A stretch of DNA of 64,000 bases from JAKACA01 sp963735115. Its GTDB lineage: Bacteria > Actinomycetota > Acidimicrobiia > Acidimicrobiales > Bog-793. Below are positions 16,415 through 23,865 of the stretch, one piece after another. Below the pieces are notes generated by a model. It was not told the origin of the DNA and searched no databases. It was given only the letters and a program-made list of their open reading frames with translations. The first letter of the stretch is position 1. Each line of letters opens with the position of its first letter. Both the position numbers and the translations under genes were made by a program. The DNA lies in NCBI GenBank assembly GCA_963735115.1, contig CAVTJR010000003.1, positions 496,001 through 560,000 on the forward strand, read 5' to 3'.

Positions 16415-16948
16415 TCATGGGCCTGCCAGACTCCACTCGACGACGCTGCCGGAGCCGGAGTCGGTGGTCCACTCAACTTTGGCGATCTTCACGCTCTTCG
16501 GCACGTCGAACGCTTCGCAGCCTACAACTGACTGACCTGGATTGACCGTGAACGTGCCGTTGTTGAAGTCGACACAGCCCGCAATACCGTTGCCGGCCGA
16601 CTCGTAGGTCTTGCCGTTCGTACCGATGACTTGAGAGTCGTTGTCTACCGAATCGGCTTCGGTCCCCGTGACTCCGGTGATCTTGAATTGGGCACCAAAG
16701 ATCACTTGCCCTGCAGGGGCCTTGTCGAAAGCGATATCGGGTCGCGCGTTCGGCGTGACCTTCACGAGCGTCACGTCGTAGACCAAGCTCGACTTGTCAA
16801 TCAGCTTGATCGTGGAGCCAACAATTGCCCTATGCGAGACCGCCGTGGTCGGTGTCGTACCGTTCAGGCCGCCCCCTGCTTCTGCCCCGCTGCAGCCACC
16901 GAGTGCAAAGGCAACGACGGTGAGTCCGATGAACTTGGAACGTTTCAC
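16415..16948 (-). CDS. Small secreted lipoprotein, possibly DUF4352-like
   Basis: A 177-residue predicted lipoprotein. The signal peptide (KRSKFIGLTVVAFALGGCSG) ends in a lipobox with Cys at residue 19. The mature part begins with a Gly/Thr-rich spacer and contains a single beta-rich domain (VGSTIKLIDKSSLVYDVTL, GAQFKITGVTG, FTVNPGQSVVGCEAFDVP) that resembles DUF4352-type immunoglobulin-like domains; two further Cys residues could pair. Function is unknown. It stands alone beside a truncated integrase and tRNA-Cys, so it may be leftover cargo of an integrated element, which is a guess. Confidence 0.7.
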   Translation of the reverse strand: MKRSKFIGLTVVAFALGGCSGAEAGGGLNGTTPTTAVSHRAIVGSTIKLIDKSSLVYDVTLVKVTPNARPDIAFDKAPAGQVIFGAQFKITGVTGTEADSVDNDSQVIGTNGKTYESAGNGIAGCVDFNNGTFTVNPGQSVVGCEAFDVPKSVKIAKVEWTTDSGSGSVVEWSLAGP

Positions 16949-17024
16949 TCCGTGACTCTATCGAGAGAACCGGTATCTGGCAACACCGTCCGGCGTCCCT
17001 CGGTAGGCCGGACGGGGTGCGGAT

Positions 17025-17246
17025 TTATCCCTCTGTCCGGCCCCCTAAGAACTGGTCCAACTTCAGCGTTGTCCCCGGCAAGGATGTCAGGACCACCACC
17101 CCGCCGCCAAGCCACCCGAATGAGCGCGGCGCGGCCAGTTGCCGAAGGCGGCATGTACAACCGTTGAAAGTGGTCGAGGTCACCCGGCCGTGTGCGTCGC
17201 GGTAGCGAGCCCGGTACCGGCCCCGCTGCTTCTCGATATAGCCCAT
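17025..17246 (-). pseudogene. Truncated tyrosine-recombinase (integrase) remnant
   Basis: A 73-codon frame starts with MGYIEKQRGRYRARYRD, which looks like the arm-site DNA-binding N-terminus of actinobacterial phage or ICE integrases. An AGGAGGG ribosome site lies just upstream. After RVTSTTF, where an integrase would continue into a longer arm and catalytic domain, the sequence becomes unrelated and stops. No Arg-His-Arg-Tyr catalytic domain is present nearby. It sits 137 bases from the 3' end of tRNA-Cys, the usual target of such integrases. The rest of the stretch between the lipoprotein gene and the tRNA (16949-17382) holds nothing else I can identify. Confidence 0.55.
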
Positions 17247-17382
17247 CCCTACACCCTCCTGCTTCCCGAGGCGCGGCCGAGGCGCGAGATGGCGGTTTTG
17301 CTCGGTCCGCAGCGGTCGAGAACGGTAAGTGTCGGTCAAACCAAAAACAGCCATTGAGCAGGAGTCTAACCAAGCTACAAGC

Positions 17383-17457
17383 TGGAGGCGGCGCCCAGAA
17401 TCGAACTGGGGTAGAGGGCTTTGCAGGCCCTTGCCTAAACCACTCGGCCACGCCGCC
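17383..17457 (-). tRNA. tRNA-Cys (anticodon GCA)
   Basis: The minus strand folds as a full tRNA. The acceptor stem is GGCGGCG paired with CGCCGCC, followed by discriminator U, the cysteine identity base, and an encoded CCA. The anticodon arm is AGGGC-CTGCAAA-GCCCT with GCA at 17422-17424. The T-loop TTCGATT is intact. It is next to an integrase remnant, so its 3' end was probably used as an attachment site. Confidence 0.96.
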
Positions 17458-17558
17458 AGGCGCCTGGTCACGATACTGCCCGGGGCGGCTCGTTCGACAC
17501 TGCCGGTGTCAAGGGCGCCCTTCCGGTGCCACGCGAGCGGGCTCCTAGCATCGCTCGC

Positions 17559-17906
17559 ATGGAACTCGAGGCCGTTCGCCTCCTTGCGCTCGCCCTGCCG
17601 GAAGTGACGGAGGAACCTCACTTCGAGATGACGTCGTGGCGCATCCGCAATCGCCTCTTTGCCACGGCGCCGCCGGAGGGAGACCGCCTCCACGTCTTCG
17701 TGGACGAGGGCGAGGTGGTCGCCGCCGTTGCCGAGGACCCAGCAGCTTTCGAGGAGCTGTGGTGGGGCAAGCGCCTCTCCGGCGTGCGTGTCAACCTCGC
17801 CGAGGCCGATGCGGGACGGGTGCAAGACCTTCTCGCCGAGGCCTGGCTGCGCAAGGCGCCCAAGCGACTGGCGACGAAGTTCCAAGCCGACGGCGCCGAC
17901 GCCTGA
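17559..17906 (+). CDS. MmcQ/YjbR family protein
   Basis: A 115-residue protein of the MmcQ/YjbR family (CyaY-like fold). The typical features are the early EEPHFEMTSWRIRNRLFAT segment, then FVDEGEVVAAVAEDP and a C-terminal LAEAWLRKAPKRLA helix. The fold is known in single-domain DNA-binding-like proteins, but the biochemical role is unclear. The ATG at 17559 was preferred over an in-frame GTG at 17526 because the family begins at about this point. Confidence 0.82.
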   Translation: MELEAVRLLALALPEVTEEPHFEMTSWRIRNRLFATAPPEGDRLHVFVDEGEVVAAVAEDPAAFEELWWGKRLSGVRVNLAEADAGRVQDLLAEAWLRKAPKRLATKFQADGADA

Positions 17907-17925
17907 CGGCGGCCGACCAGTCCGC

Positions 17926-18726
17926 TTACTTGGAGAGGGCTGCCTCGATCGCCGCCAAGGACACCGGGTGCGCCGGCGCCGAGATGGTGACGCCGGTGGG
18001 GTAGCCCACCACGAGGTTCAGCCGAAAACCGCCCGATGCCGACTCTGTGCCGGCGAAGGCGAGCGGGAGCGGCGGGCCGCTCGCAGCCAGGAGGATCTTG
18101 GCGCCCGTGCTCGAGGTGATCTCCACGCCGTTCAGGCCGTACAGCGTCTGGTTGCCGGCGTTGCTGAGGGTGCCCTTGCCAGCGAGGCTCCCGGCCACGA
18201 ACACCCTTGGCTCGGACAGGCCGAGGGTGTCCTTGTAGACGACCTCGGTGCTCTCGCCGGACAGCTCGACCCAGCGGTTGAGGACCAAGGGAAGGATCTC
18301 GCCCTCGAGGCGCACGGCGACGGAGGTCTGGGACCCGAAGAGCGACTTCCAGAACGGCGTCCCAGCCTTCACGTAGGTGATCCCGTCGACGACAATGTAC
18401 GACGTCGGGCCGGTGAAGCCGAGTCCCGGCCCCTCGAGATCGAGCGAGCCCTGGCTCGTTCCGCTCGGTCCGGCAGACGTCGCATCGACGCTGATCGACA
18501 CGGTGGTCGATCCGGATCTCTCCGCGATGAAGCCCCTGATGTCAACAGCCGGCACTTGGGCCAAGGCCGACGCCGACTCCTCTAGCAACGGGGCGGCACC
18601 GTCGGCCGCACGGCCGGTCGGGCTGTTGGCACACGAAGCCGCGCTGACGGCAACGGTGGCGCACGCGATGGCGATGAGACAGGAGCGCAAACGCCGGCTG
18701 CTCAAGGAGGCAGGCCGAGGGGCCAC
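17926..18726 (-). CDS. LppX/LprA/LprF/LprG-like lipoprotein
   Basis: A 266-residue predicted lipoprotein. From the GTG at 18726 the protein has a basic N-region (PRPASLSSRRLRS), a hydrophobic segment and a lipobox-like AASC near residue 32. The mature part contains the LppX_LprAFG pattern: VDIRGFIAERSG, then SQGSLDLEGPGLGFTGPTSY, YVKAGTPFWKSLFG and a final YPTGVTISAPA. In mycobacteria such proteins carry lipids across the envelope; by analogy this one may bind a lipid or glycolipid. An AAAGAGA sequence precedes the start. The frame is open further upstream, but that part is opposite the riboswitch and unlikely to be coding. It is divergent from the cobalamin operon. Confidence 0.78.
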   Translation of the reverse strand: MAPRPASLSSRRLRSCLIAIACATVAVSAASCANSPTGRAADGAAPLLEESASALAQVPAVDIRGFIAERSGSTTVSISVDATSAGPSGTSQGSLDLEGPGLGFTGPTSYIVVDGITYVKAGTPFWKSLFGSQTSVAVRLEGEILPLVLNRWVELSGESTEVVYKDTLGLSEPRVFVAGSLAGKGTLSNAGNQTLYGLNGVEITSSTGAKILLAASGPPLPLAFAGTESASGGFRLNLVVGYPTGVTISAPAHPVSLAAIEAALSK

Positions 18727-18871
18727 GTTGTCTCTTTCTGGTCGCTCTCGGTCGGGACGGCCGAATGGTAGACGTTCCCGCCTCTCGTTCCGTCCCGGCC
18801 CGACGGCGCCCTCATGTCCACGAGCCACCGAGCGTCGCTGGCACCGTCGCCTCTCCGGCTCGATCGCCCAC

Positions 18872-19024
18872 GGGGTAACCTCGGCGTCGCGGCGTAGGGA
18901 ACCCGGTGTGAATCCGGGGCTGTCCCGCAACTGTGACCGGGGAGCGAACTCCGAACAAGCCACGGCCCATCCGGGCGGGAAGGCAGGAGCCAGCGTTGAT
19001 CCGGCAGCCAGGAGACCTACCCGC
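18872..19024 (+). promoter_or_regulatory. Cobalamin (AdoCbl) riboswitch
   Basis: All conserved blocks of the B12 element are present: GGGAACCCGGTGTGAATCC (18897 onwards), the GCTGTCCCGCAACTGTGA core, AAGCCA, GGGAAGGC-like pairing and the closing AGCCAGGAGACCTACCC. GGGTA at 18873-18877 can pair with TACCC at 19018-19022 to close the aptamer. It lies 52 bases before cobU. On binding adenosylcobalamin it would shut off the downstream B12 operon. Confidence 0.96.
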
Positions 19025-19076
19025 CGGACCGCCCGATGGCGGAGGAGGCTCGCGTGGACGGGAGAGGTCGACAACG

Positions 19077-19622
19077 GTGATCTCGTTGGTGCTCGGTGGT
19101 GCCCGCTCGGGCAAGTCCGAAGTCGGCGAACGCCTGGCCGCCCGCCTCTCCGTGGCGGCCAAGGAGGCGCCGTCGGCGGGCGTCCCCCCTGTGACCTACG
19201 TTGCGACGGCCGTCGCCGGGATCGGCGACGCCGAGTTCGACGAGCGCATCGCCCAGCATCGTGCTCGCCGCCCGCCGCACTGGGTGACGATCGAGCCGGC
19301 GCCCGGCGAGGCGCTCTCGAGCTGCCTCGCGGCCGAAGGCGTCGTCCTCGTCGACTCCCTTGGGACCTGGGTGGCCGCGCAGGCGGACTTCGCAGTCGAC
19401 ACCGAGGAGCTCGTGGAATCGCTCCAGCGGCGGCGCGCCGCCGGCCAGCCCACCGTCCTTGTGAGCGAGGAAGTCGGGCTCGGCGTCCACCCCGAGACGA
19501 GGGCGGGCCTCGCCTTTCGCGACGCCCTCGGCGCCCTCAACCGAGTCGTGGCCGACGTGGCCGACGACGTCCTGCTCGTCGTCGCCGGCCGCGTGCTCAG
19601 CTTGCCTCGAGAGGAGCCTTGA
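19077..19622 (+). CDS. cobU: Adenosylcobinamide kinase/adenosylcobinamide-phosphate guanylyltransferase
   Basis: A 181-residue CobU/CobP enzyme. It has the P-loop LVLGGARSGKS at the N-terminus, the second conserved segment YVATAVAG, and SEEVGLGVHPETRAGLAFRDALG near the C-terminus. The RAxHRxxRPxxWxTIE-like segment (HRARRPPHWVTIEP) is where the guanylylated His resides in this family. The GTG at 19077 has GGAGAGG nine bases upstream; the open frame continues upstream into the riboswitch and was rejected there. It phosphorylates adenosylcobinamide and then attaches GMP. It is the first gene under the cobalamin riboswitch. Confidence 0.95.
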   Translation: MISLVLGGARSGKSEVGERLAARLSVAAKEAPSAGVPPVTYVATAVAGIGDAEFDERIAQHRARRPPHWVTIEPAPGEALSSCLAAEGVVLVDSLGTWVAAQADFAVDTEELVESLQRRRAAGQPTVLVSEEVGLGVHPETRAGLAFRDALGALNRVVADVADDVLLVVAGRVLSLPREEP

Positions 19623-19623
19623 G

Positions 19624-20361
19624 GTGGGCGACCGCACGCCTGGTGGGCTCGGCAGCGCCTTGGGACTCCTCACCGTGGTCGGAGGGGGCGGCGAGATGCG
19701 GGTGGGAGCGGTGGCGTGGTTCCCTGTCGTGGGAGCCGCCCTCGGGTCCGGCCTCGGCGCCGCCTGGTGGGCGCTCGGTCGCGTCTTCCCGCCCCTCGTG
19801 GCCGGAGGGCTCGTCGTGGCGGCCGACCTCGCCGTCACGGGCATGTTGCACGCCGACGGGCTCATCGATACCGCCGACGGGCTGCTGCCACACCTCGATC
19901 GCCCTCGGCGCCTGGCCGTCATGGCCGAGCCGCAGGTGGGGGCGTTCGGCGTGACGGCCGCTGTAGTCGTGCTGGGACTGCGTCTCGCCGCCCTCGGCTC
20001 GGCGACACCCGCCTCCGCCCTGAAGGGCGTCCTCCTGCTCGGGGCCATCTGGATGGCCAGCCGCAGCGTCATGGGCCTGGCGGCTCGTCACCTCCGCTAT
20101 GCCCGCGACGCCGGCATGGCGACCGCCTTCACCTCCAGCCGATCCGTCGTCCCGGCGCTCGGTCTCGTGGCCGCCGGCGTTGCCCTCGTCTACTGGCACG
20201 CCGTCGCCGCCCCGGCCGTCCTCGGCGCCGAGCTCCTCGGTGCCGGGCTCGTCCTCTGGCTCGCCCACCGACGCCTTGGCGGCTTCACCGGTGACGTCCT
20301 CGGCGCTGCCGGGCTTGTCGGAGAGACCCTTGCCCTTCTCGTCGCCGCCGCCAAATGGTGA
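19624..20361 (+). CDS. cobS: Adenosylcobinamide-GDP ribazoletransferase (cobalamin synthase)
   Basis: A 245-residue polytopic membrane protein with several hydrophobic segments. The family metal motif is present as MLHADGLIDTADGLLP at about residues 75-90, which matches the usual H-x-DGLxDTxDGL. It joins adenosylcobinamide-GDP to alpha-ribazole (phosphate), the last step of nucleotide-loop assembly. The GTG start is one base after the cobU stop. It overlaps cbiB by seven bases. Confidence 0.94.
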   Translation: MGDRTPGGLGSALGLLTVVGGGGEMRVGAVAWFPVVGAALGSGLGAAWWALGRVFPPLVAGGLVVAADLAVTGMLHADGLIDTADGLLPHLDRPRRLAVMAEPQVGAFGVTAAVVVLGLRLAALGSATPASALKGVLLLGAIWMASRSVMGLAARHLRYARDAGMATAFTSSRSVVPALGLVAAGVALVYWHAVAAPAVLGAELLGAGLVLWLAHRRLGGFTGDVLGAAGLVGETLALLVAAAKW

Positions 20362-21356
20362 CGGTCCGCTCGTCGAGGCGCAGCCGTCCCTCGCGGCGCG
20401 GGCGGCGGGCCGCCAGTGCCGCCCTCGCCCTGCTGATCGACGCCCTCGTGGGTGACGAGCCGTTGCAGCCGCACCCGGTCGCCCTCTTCGGCAATGCGAT
20501 GACCGTCCTCGAGCGGCGGCTCTGGGACGACCGCCGCGGGCCCGGGCTCGCCTACACCGCCAGCGGGGTAGGAGCCGCTCTCGTGGCGGGCTCGCTGCTC
20601 GACCGCCTGCCGGGCGGGGCGGCGGCGGCCGCCTACGCCAGCGTGGCCGGCCGCGGGCTGTGGGGGGCAGCCGGCAACGTCGCAGCCGCCCTCGAGACGG
20701 GCGACGTCGAGGGCGCCCGCCAGCTGCTTCCAGCGCTCGTCGGGCGCGACCCCGCCCGCCTGCCGCCCGGCGAGATCGCGCGGGCGGCCGTCGAGTCGGT
20801 GGCGGAGAACACCGTGGACGGCATCGTCGCCCCCGTGCTCTTTGCCACCCTCTACGGCGCCGCCGGCGTGCTCGCCTACCGGGGCATCAACACGCTCGAT
20901 TCCATGGTGGGCTACCGGGACGGGCGCTATGGGCGGTTTGGCTGGGCGAGCGCCCGGGCCGACGACGTCGCCAATCTCGTCCCCTCTCGCCTGACCGCCC
21001 TGCTCGTGGCAGCTGTCCGACCGCAGGCGGCAGGCGGCATCTGGGCGACGGTCCGTCGCGACGCCCCTGCCCACCCATCTCCCAACGCCGGCATCGCCGA
21101 GGCCGCCTTCGCGGCGGCGCTCGGCGTGAGGCTCGGGGGCACGAATTCGTATCAGGGTGCCGTGGAAGAGCGCCCGTTGCTCGGACCGGTAGGAGGCCGG
21201 TCCCCGGTGGCGGCCGACATCGCCGCCGCCGTGCGCTGCTCGAAGCAGGTGACGGCGCTCCTGAGCGCCCTCCTCGTTGGGTCGGCGGTGGCCTCGGTTG
21301 TGGCAGGGCGGCGTCGCCCGAGGCGGGAGGCGGACGAAATGAGGCGGACGAAATGA
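20355..21356 (+). CDS. cbiB: Adenosylcobinamide-phosphate synthase CbiB/CobD
   Basis: A 333-residue integral membrane protein. Recognisable family segments are LLIDALVGDEP and HPVALFGNAMTVLERRLW near the N-terminus, ESVAENTVDGIVAPVLF in the centre, YRGINTLDSMVGYRDGRY, and GRFGWASARADDVANLVPSRLTA written in parts. It attaches the aminopropanol arm to adenosylcobyrate. The first 20 residues are rich in Arg and Ser, so a later start is possible. Its last codons (MRRTK-stop) are part of the 14-bp tandem repeat at the junction with the next gene. Confidence 0.94.
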   Translation: MVTVRSSRRSRPSRRGRRAASAALALLIDALVGDEPLQPHPVALFGNAMTVLERRLWDDRRGPGLAYTASGVGAALVAGSLLDRLPGGAAAAAYASVAGRGLWGAAGNVAAALETGDVEGARQLLPALVGRDPARLPPGEIARAAVESVAENTVDGIVAPVLFATLYGAAGVLAYRGINTLDSMVGYRDGRYGRFGWASARADDVANLVPSRLTALLVAAVRPQAAGGIWATVRRDAPAHPSPNAGIAEAAFAAALGVRLGGTNSYQGAVEERPLLGPVGGRSPVAADIAAAVRCSKQVTALLSALLVGSAVASVVAGRRRPRREADEMRRTK

Positions 21357-21379
21357 GGCGGACGAAATGAGGCGGACGG
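21327..21379 (+). repeat. Tandem 14-bp repeat at the cbiB/cobC-cobQ junction
   Basis: Three exact copies of GAGGCGGACGAAAT (21327-21340, 21341-21354, 21355-21368) are followed by a partial copy to 21379. Each copy creates an ATGA with the next. The cbiB stop falls in the second junction, and the cobC-cobQ ATG (21367) is in the third copy. Between them a complete mini-frame, MRRTK-stop, runs from 21353 to 21370, overlapping both neighbours by ATGA. This may tune coupling between the genes or be a chance slippage product. Confidence 0.85.
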
Positions 21380-23865
21380 CGGTGCCGCCCGCCGGACCGC
21401 ACGGCGACGACGCCGGACGCGTGGCGGCGGCGCTCGGGCTGGCGCCGCACGAGGTGCTCGATCTCGCCACTTCCCTCAACCCGGTCGCCCCCGACGTGCG
21501 CCTCGTCGTGGCGGGAGCCCTCGACTCGCTCCGCTCCTACCCAGACGCCGCCTTTGCCACGGCCGCCCTCTCCGAGGCCATCGGCCTGCGCCGCGGCCAG
21601 CTCCTCCTCACGAACGGCGGCGCCGAGGCGATCGCCCTCGTCGGCGCCGAGCTCGGCCGAGGATGGATCGACGAGCCCGACTTCTCCCTCTACCGGCGCC
21701 ACCTGAGCGAGGTGGCGCCCGACGCCCCAACGTGGCGGTCGAACCCCCACAACCCGAGCGGTCGCCTCGCTCCGGCCGAGGCGCGGGCGGCCGTCTGGGA
21801 CGAGGCCTTCTACCCCCTCGCCACCGGGTGCTGGACGCGAGGAGACCTCCGCGCCGGCTCGATCGTCGTCGGCTCGCTCACGAAACTCTTCGCCTGCCCG
21901 GGACTTCGCCTCGGCTACGTCGCAAGCGAGGACTCCGCCCTCATCGCGCGCCTGGCAGAACGCCAGCCGCGCTGGTCCGTGAGCAGCCCAGCCCTCTCGG
22001 CTTTGCCGTCCCTCCTGCGGTCGGCCGACCTCCCCGCCTGGTCAAAACAGGTCGGCGTCCTCCGCCTCGAGCTCTGCGACGTCCTCGAGGCGGCCGGTTT
22101 GCACCCCGATCCGTCTGACGCCAACTTCGTCCTCGTCCGCTCGGCCGCCGGACTGCGCGACCGGCTCGCGCGGCGAGGCATCGTCGTGCGCGACTGCGCC
22201 AGCTTCGCCATGCCGGAGGCGGTGCGCATCGCCGTGCCCTCCGCCGACGGGCTGGGGCGACTGGCCGCCGCCCTCGAGGGACGGGCGCCTCACAGATCGC
22301 ACGCCGCCGTCCGACAGCAGCCGGTCCCGGACGGCTCCCCTCGGCTGAGGGGCGCCCTCATGGTGTGCGGGACCGCCAGCGACGTCGGCAAGAGCCAGAT
22401 CGTCACCGGGCTGTGCCGCCTGCTCGCCCGCCGAGGCGTGCGAGTGGCGCCGTTCAAGGCGCAGAACATGTCGCTCAACTCCTTCGCCACGCCGTCGGGC
22501 CACGAGATCGGCCGCGCCCAGGGCATCCAGTCACTGGCCGCCAGGGCAACGCCTGAGGTGGCGATGAACCCGATCCTTTTGAAGCCGACGGGTGAGCACC
22601 GCAGCCAGGTCGTCGTGATGGGGCGACCCCTTGCCGAGCTCGATGCGGCCGCCTACCAAGCGCTCAAGCGGGCGGTGCTCCTTCCCGTCGTGCTCGGGGC
22701 CTACGCCGAGCTGAGGGAACGCTACGACGTCGTCATCTGCGAGGGAGCGGGTAGTGCGGCCGAGATCAACCTGCTCGACGGCGACATCGCCAACTTGTCA
22801 CTGGCGGTCGCCGGCGGGATGCCGGCCCTGCTCGTCGGCGACATCGAACGCGGTGGAGTCTTCGCGGCCCTCTACGGCACCATGACCCTCCTGCCGGCGG
22901 AGCTGAGCGCCCAGGTGGCCGGCTACGTGATCAACAAGTTCCGGGGCGACGGCGCCTTGCTCACGCCTGGCTTGCAGGAGCTCGAGCGCCGCACGGGCGT
23001 GCCCTGCCTGGGCGTGCTCCCCTATGTGGCCGGCCTCGCCCTCGACGCCGAGGACTCACTCGGCCTGGCAGCCGCCGTCGGCGCCGTCCGCACACCGGGC
23101 GCTCGGACGGCGGGCACGCTCGACGTGGTCGTCATCGCACTGCCACATCTGGCCAACTTCACCGATCTCGACGCCCTCGCCGTCGAGCCGGCCGTCTCCC
23201 TCCGGCTGGCGGCGGCGCCCTCCGAGCTCGGGGATCCGGATCTGATCCTCCTGCCCGGCTCGAAGACGACGGTGAAAGACCTCGCCTGGTTGCAGGAGAC
23301 GGGCCTCGCCGCCGCCCTCACGAGTGCCGCCACCGCCCCGGGGGGCCCGACGATCCTCGGGATCTGCGCCGGCTACCAGATGCTCGGCGAGGAGATCCTC
23401 GACGAGGTCGAATCCCGCCGGGGCCGCGTCGAAGGGCTCGCTTTGTTGCCGGTGAGGACGGGTTTCGAGCCCGAGAAGCTCTCGCGACCCCGGCGCGGTC
23501 GCGCCCTCGGCGAGGAGGTGAGCGGCTACGAGATCCGCCAGGGCCGCCCGCTCGCCAGCGACGGCATCGAGCCCTTCGCCCTCCTCGATGACGGGTTCGG
23601 CTCCGAGCACGAAGGCCTCTCGGCGCTCGGCGGCCGTCTCGCCGGCACGAACCTGCACGGCCTGTTCGAGTCCGACGGCTTTCGCCAGGCGTTCCTCGCC
23701 GGCGTGGCCGCCCGGCGGAACAAGCACTTCGCCGCGAGCACGGCCCGTTTCGGCGAAGCCCGCCAAGGCCAGATCGACCGCCTCGCCGACCTCCTCGAGG
23801 CCCATCTCGACGTCGAGGCGGTCCTCGCTCTCATCGCCGGCGCCAGCTCGCGAGTCGAACCATGA
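21367..23865 (+). CDS. CobC-CobQ fusion: threonine-phosphate decarboxylase-like plus cobyric acid synthase
   Basis: An 832-residue fusion. Residues 1 to about 310 are a PLP aminotransferase-fold CobC/CobD domain with NPHNPSGR and the PLP lysine K173 in GSLTKLFACPGLRLGY; this makes the aminopropanol precursor from threonine phosphate. From about residue 328 comes cobyric acid synthase CobQ: P-loop CGTASDVGKS, then PFKAQNMSLNS and GRAQGIQSLAARATP, and a class I glutaminase domain with the nucleophile Cys in GICAGYQMLG (about 667) and His in TNLHGLF (about 763). CobQ amidates adenosylcobyrinic a,c-diamide at four sites. The ATG follows the repeat, and the stop overlaps cobN by ATGA. Confidence 0.93.
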   Translation: MRRTAVPPAGPHGDDAGRVAAALGLAPHEVLDLATSLNPVAPDVRLVVAGALDSLRSYPDAAFATAALSEAIGLRRGQLLLTNGGAEAIALVGAELGRGWIDEPDFSLYRRHLSEVAPDAPTWRSNPHNPSGRLAPAEARAAVWDEAFYPLATGCWTRGDLRAGSIVVGSLTKLFACPGLRLGYVASEDSALIARLAERQPRWSVSSPALSALPSLLRSADLPAWSKQVGVLRLELCDVLEAAGLHPDPSDANFVLVRSAAGLRDRLARRGIVVRDCASFAMPEAVRIAVPSADGLGRLAAALEGRAPHRSHAAVRQQPVPDGSPRLRGALMVCGTASDVGKSQIVTGLCRLLARRGVRVAPFKAQNMSLNSFATPSGHEIGRAQGIQSLAARATPEVAMNPILLKPTGEHRSQVVVMGRPLAELDAAAYQALKRAVLLPVVLGAYAELRERYDVVICEGAGSAAEINLLDGDIANLSLAVAGGMPALLVGDIERGGVFAALYGTMTLLPAELSAQVAGYVINKFRGDGALLTPGLQELERRTGVPCLGVLPYVAGLALDAEDSLGLAAAVGAVRTPGARTAGTLDVVVIALPHLANFTDLDALAVEPAVSLRLAAAPSELGDPDLILLPGSKTTVKDLAWLQETGLAAALTSAATAPGGPTILGICAGYQMLGEEILDEVESRRGRVEGLALLPVRTGFEPEKLSRPRRGRALGEEVSGYEIRQGRPLASDGIEPFALLDDGFGSEHEGLSALGGRLAGTNLHGLFESDGFRQAFLAGVAARRNKHFAASTARFGEARQGQIDRLADLLEAHLDVEAVLALIAGASSRVEP

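Noticed and set aside
16945..17451. 168-codon frame on the minus strand covering the tRNA
   Set aside because: It runs through tRNA-Cys and the integrase remnant in another frame, and has no recognisable domain.
18727..19074. Upstream extension of the LppX-like lipoprotein frame
   Set aside because: It lies opposite the cobalamin riboswitch, and the signal peptide and lipobox place the start at 18726.
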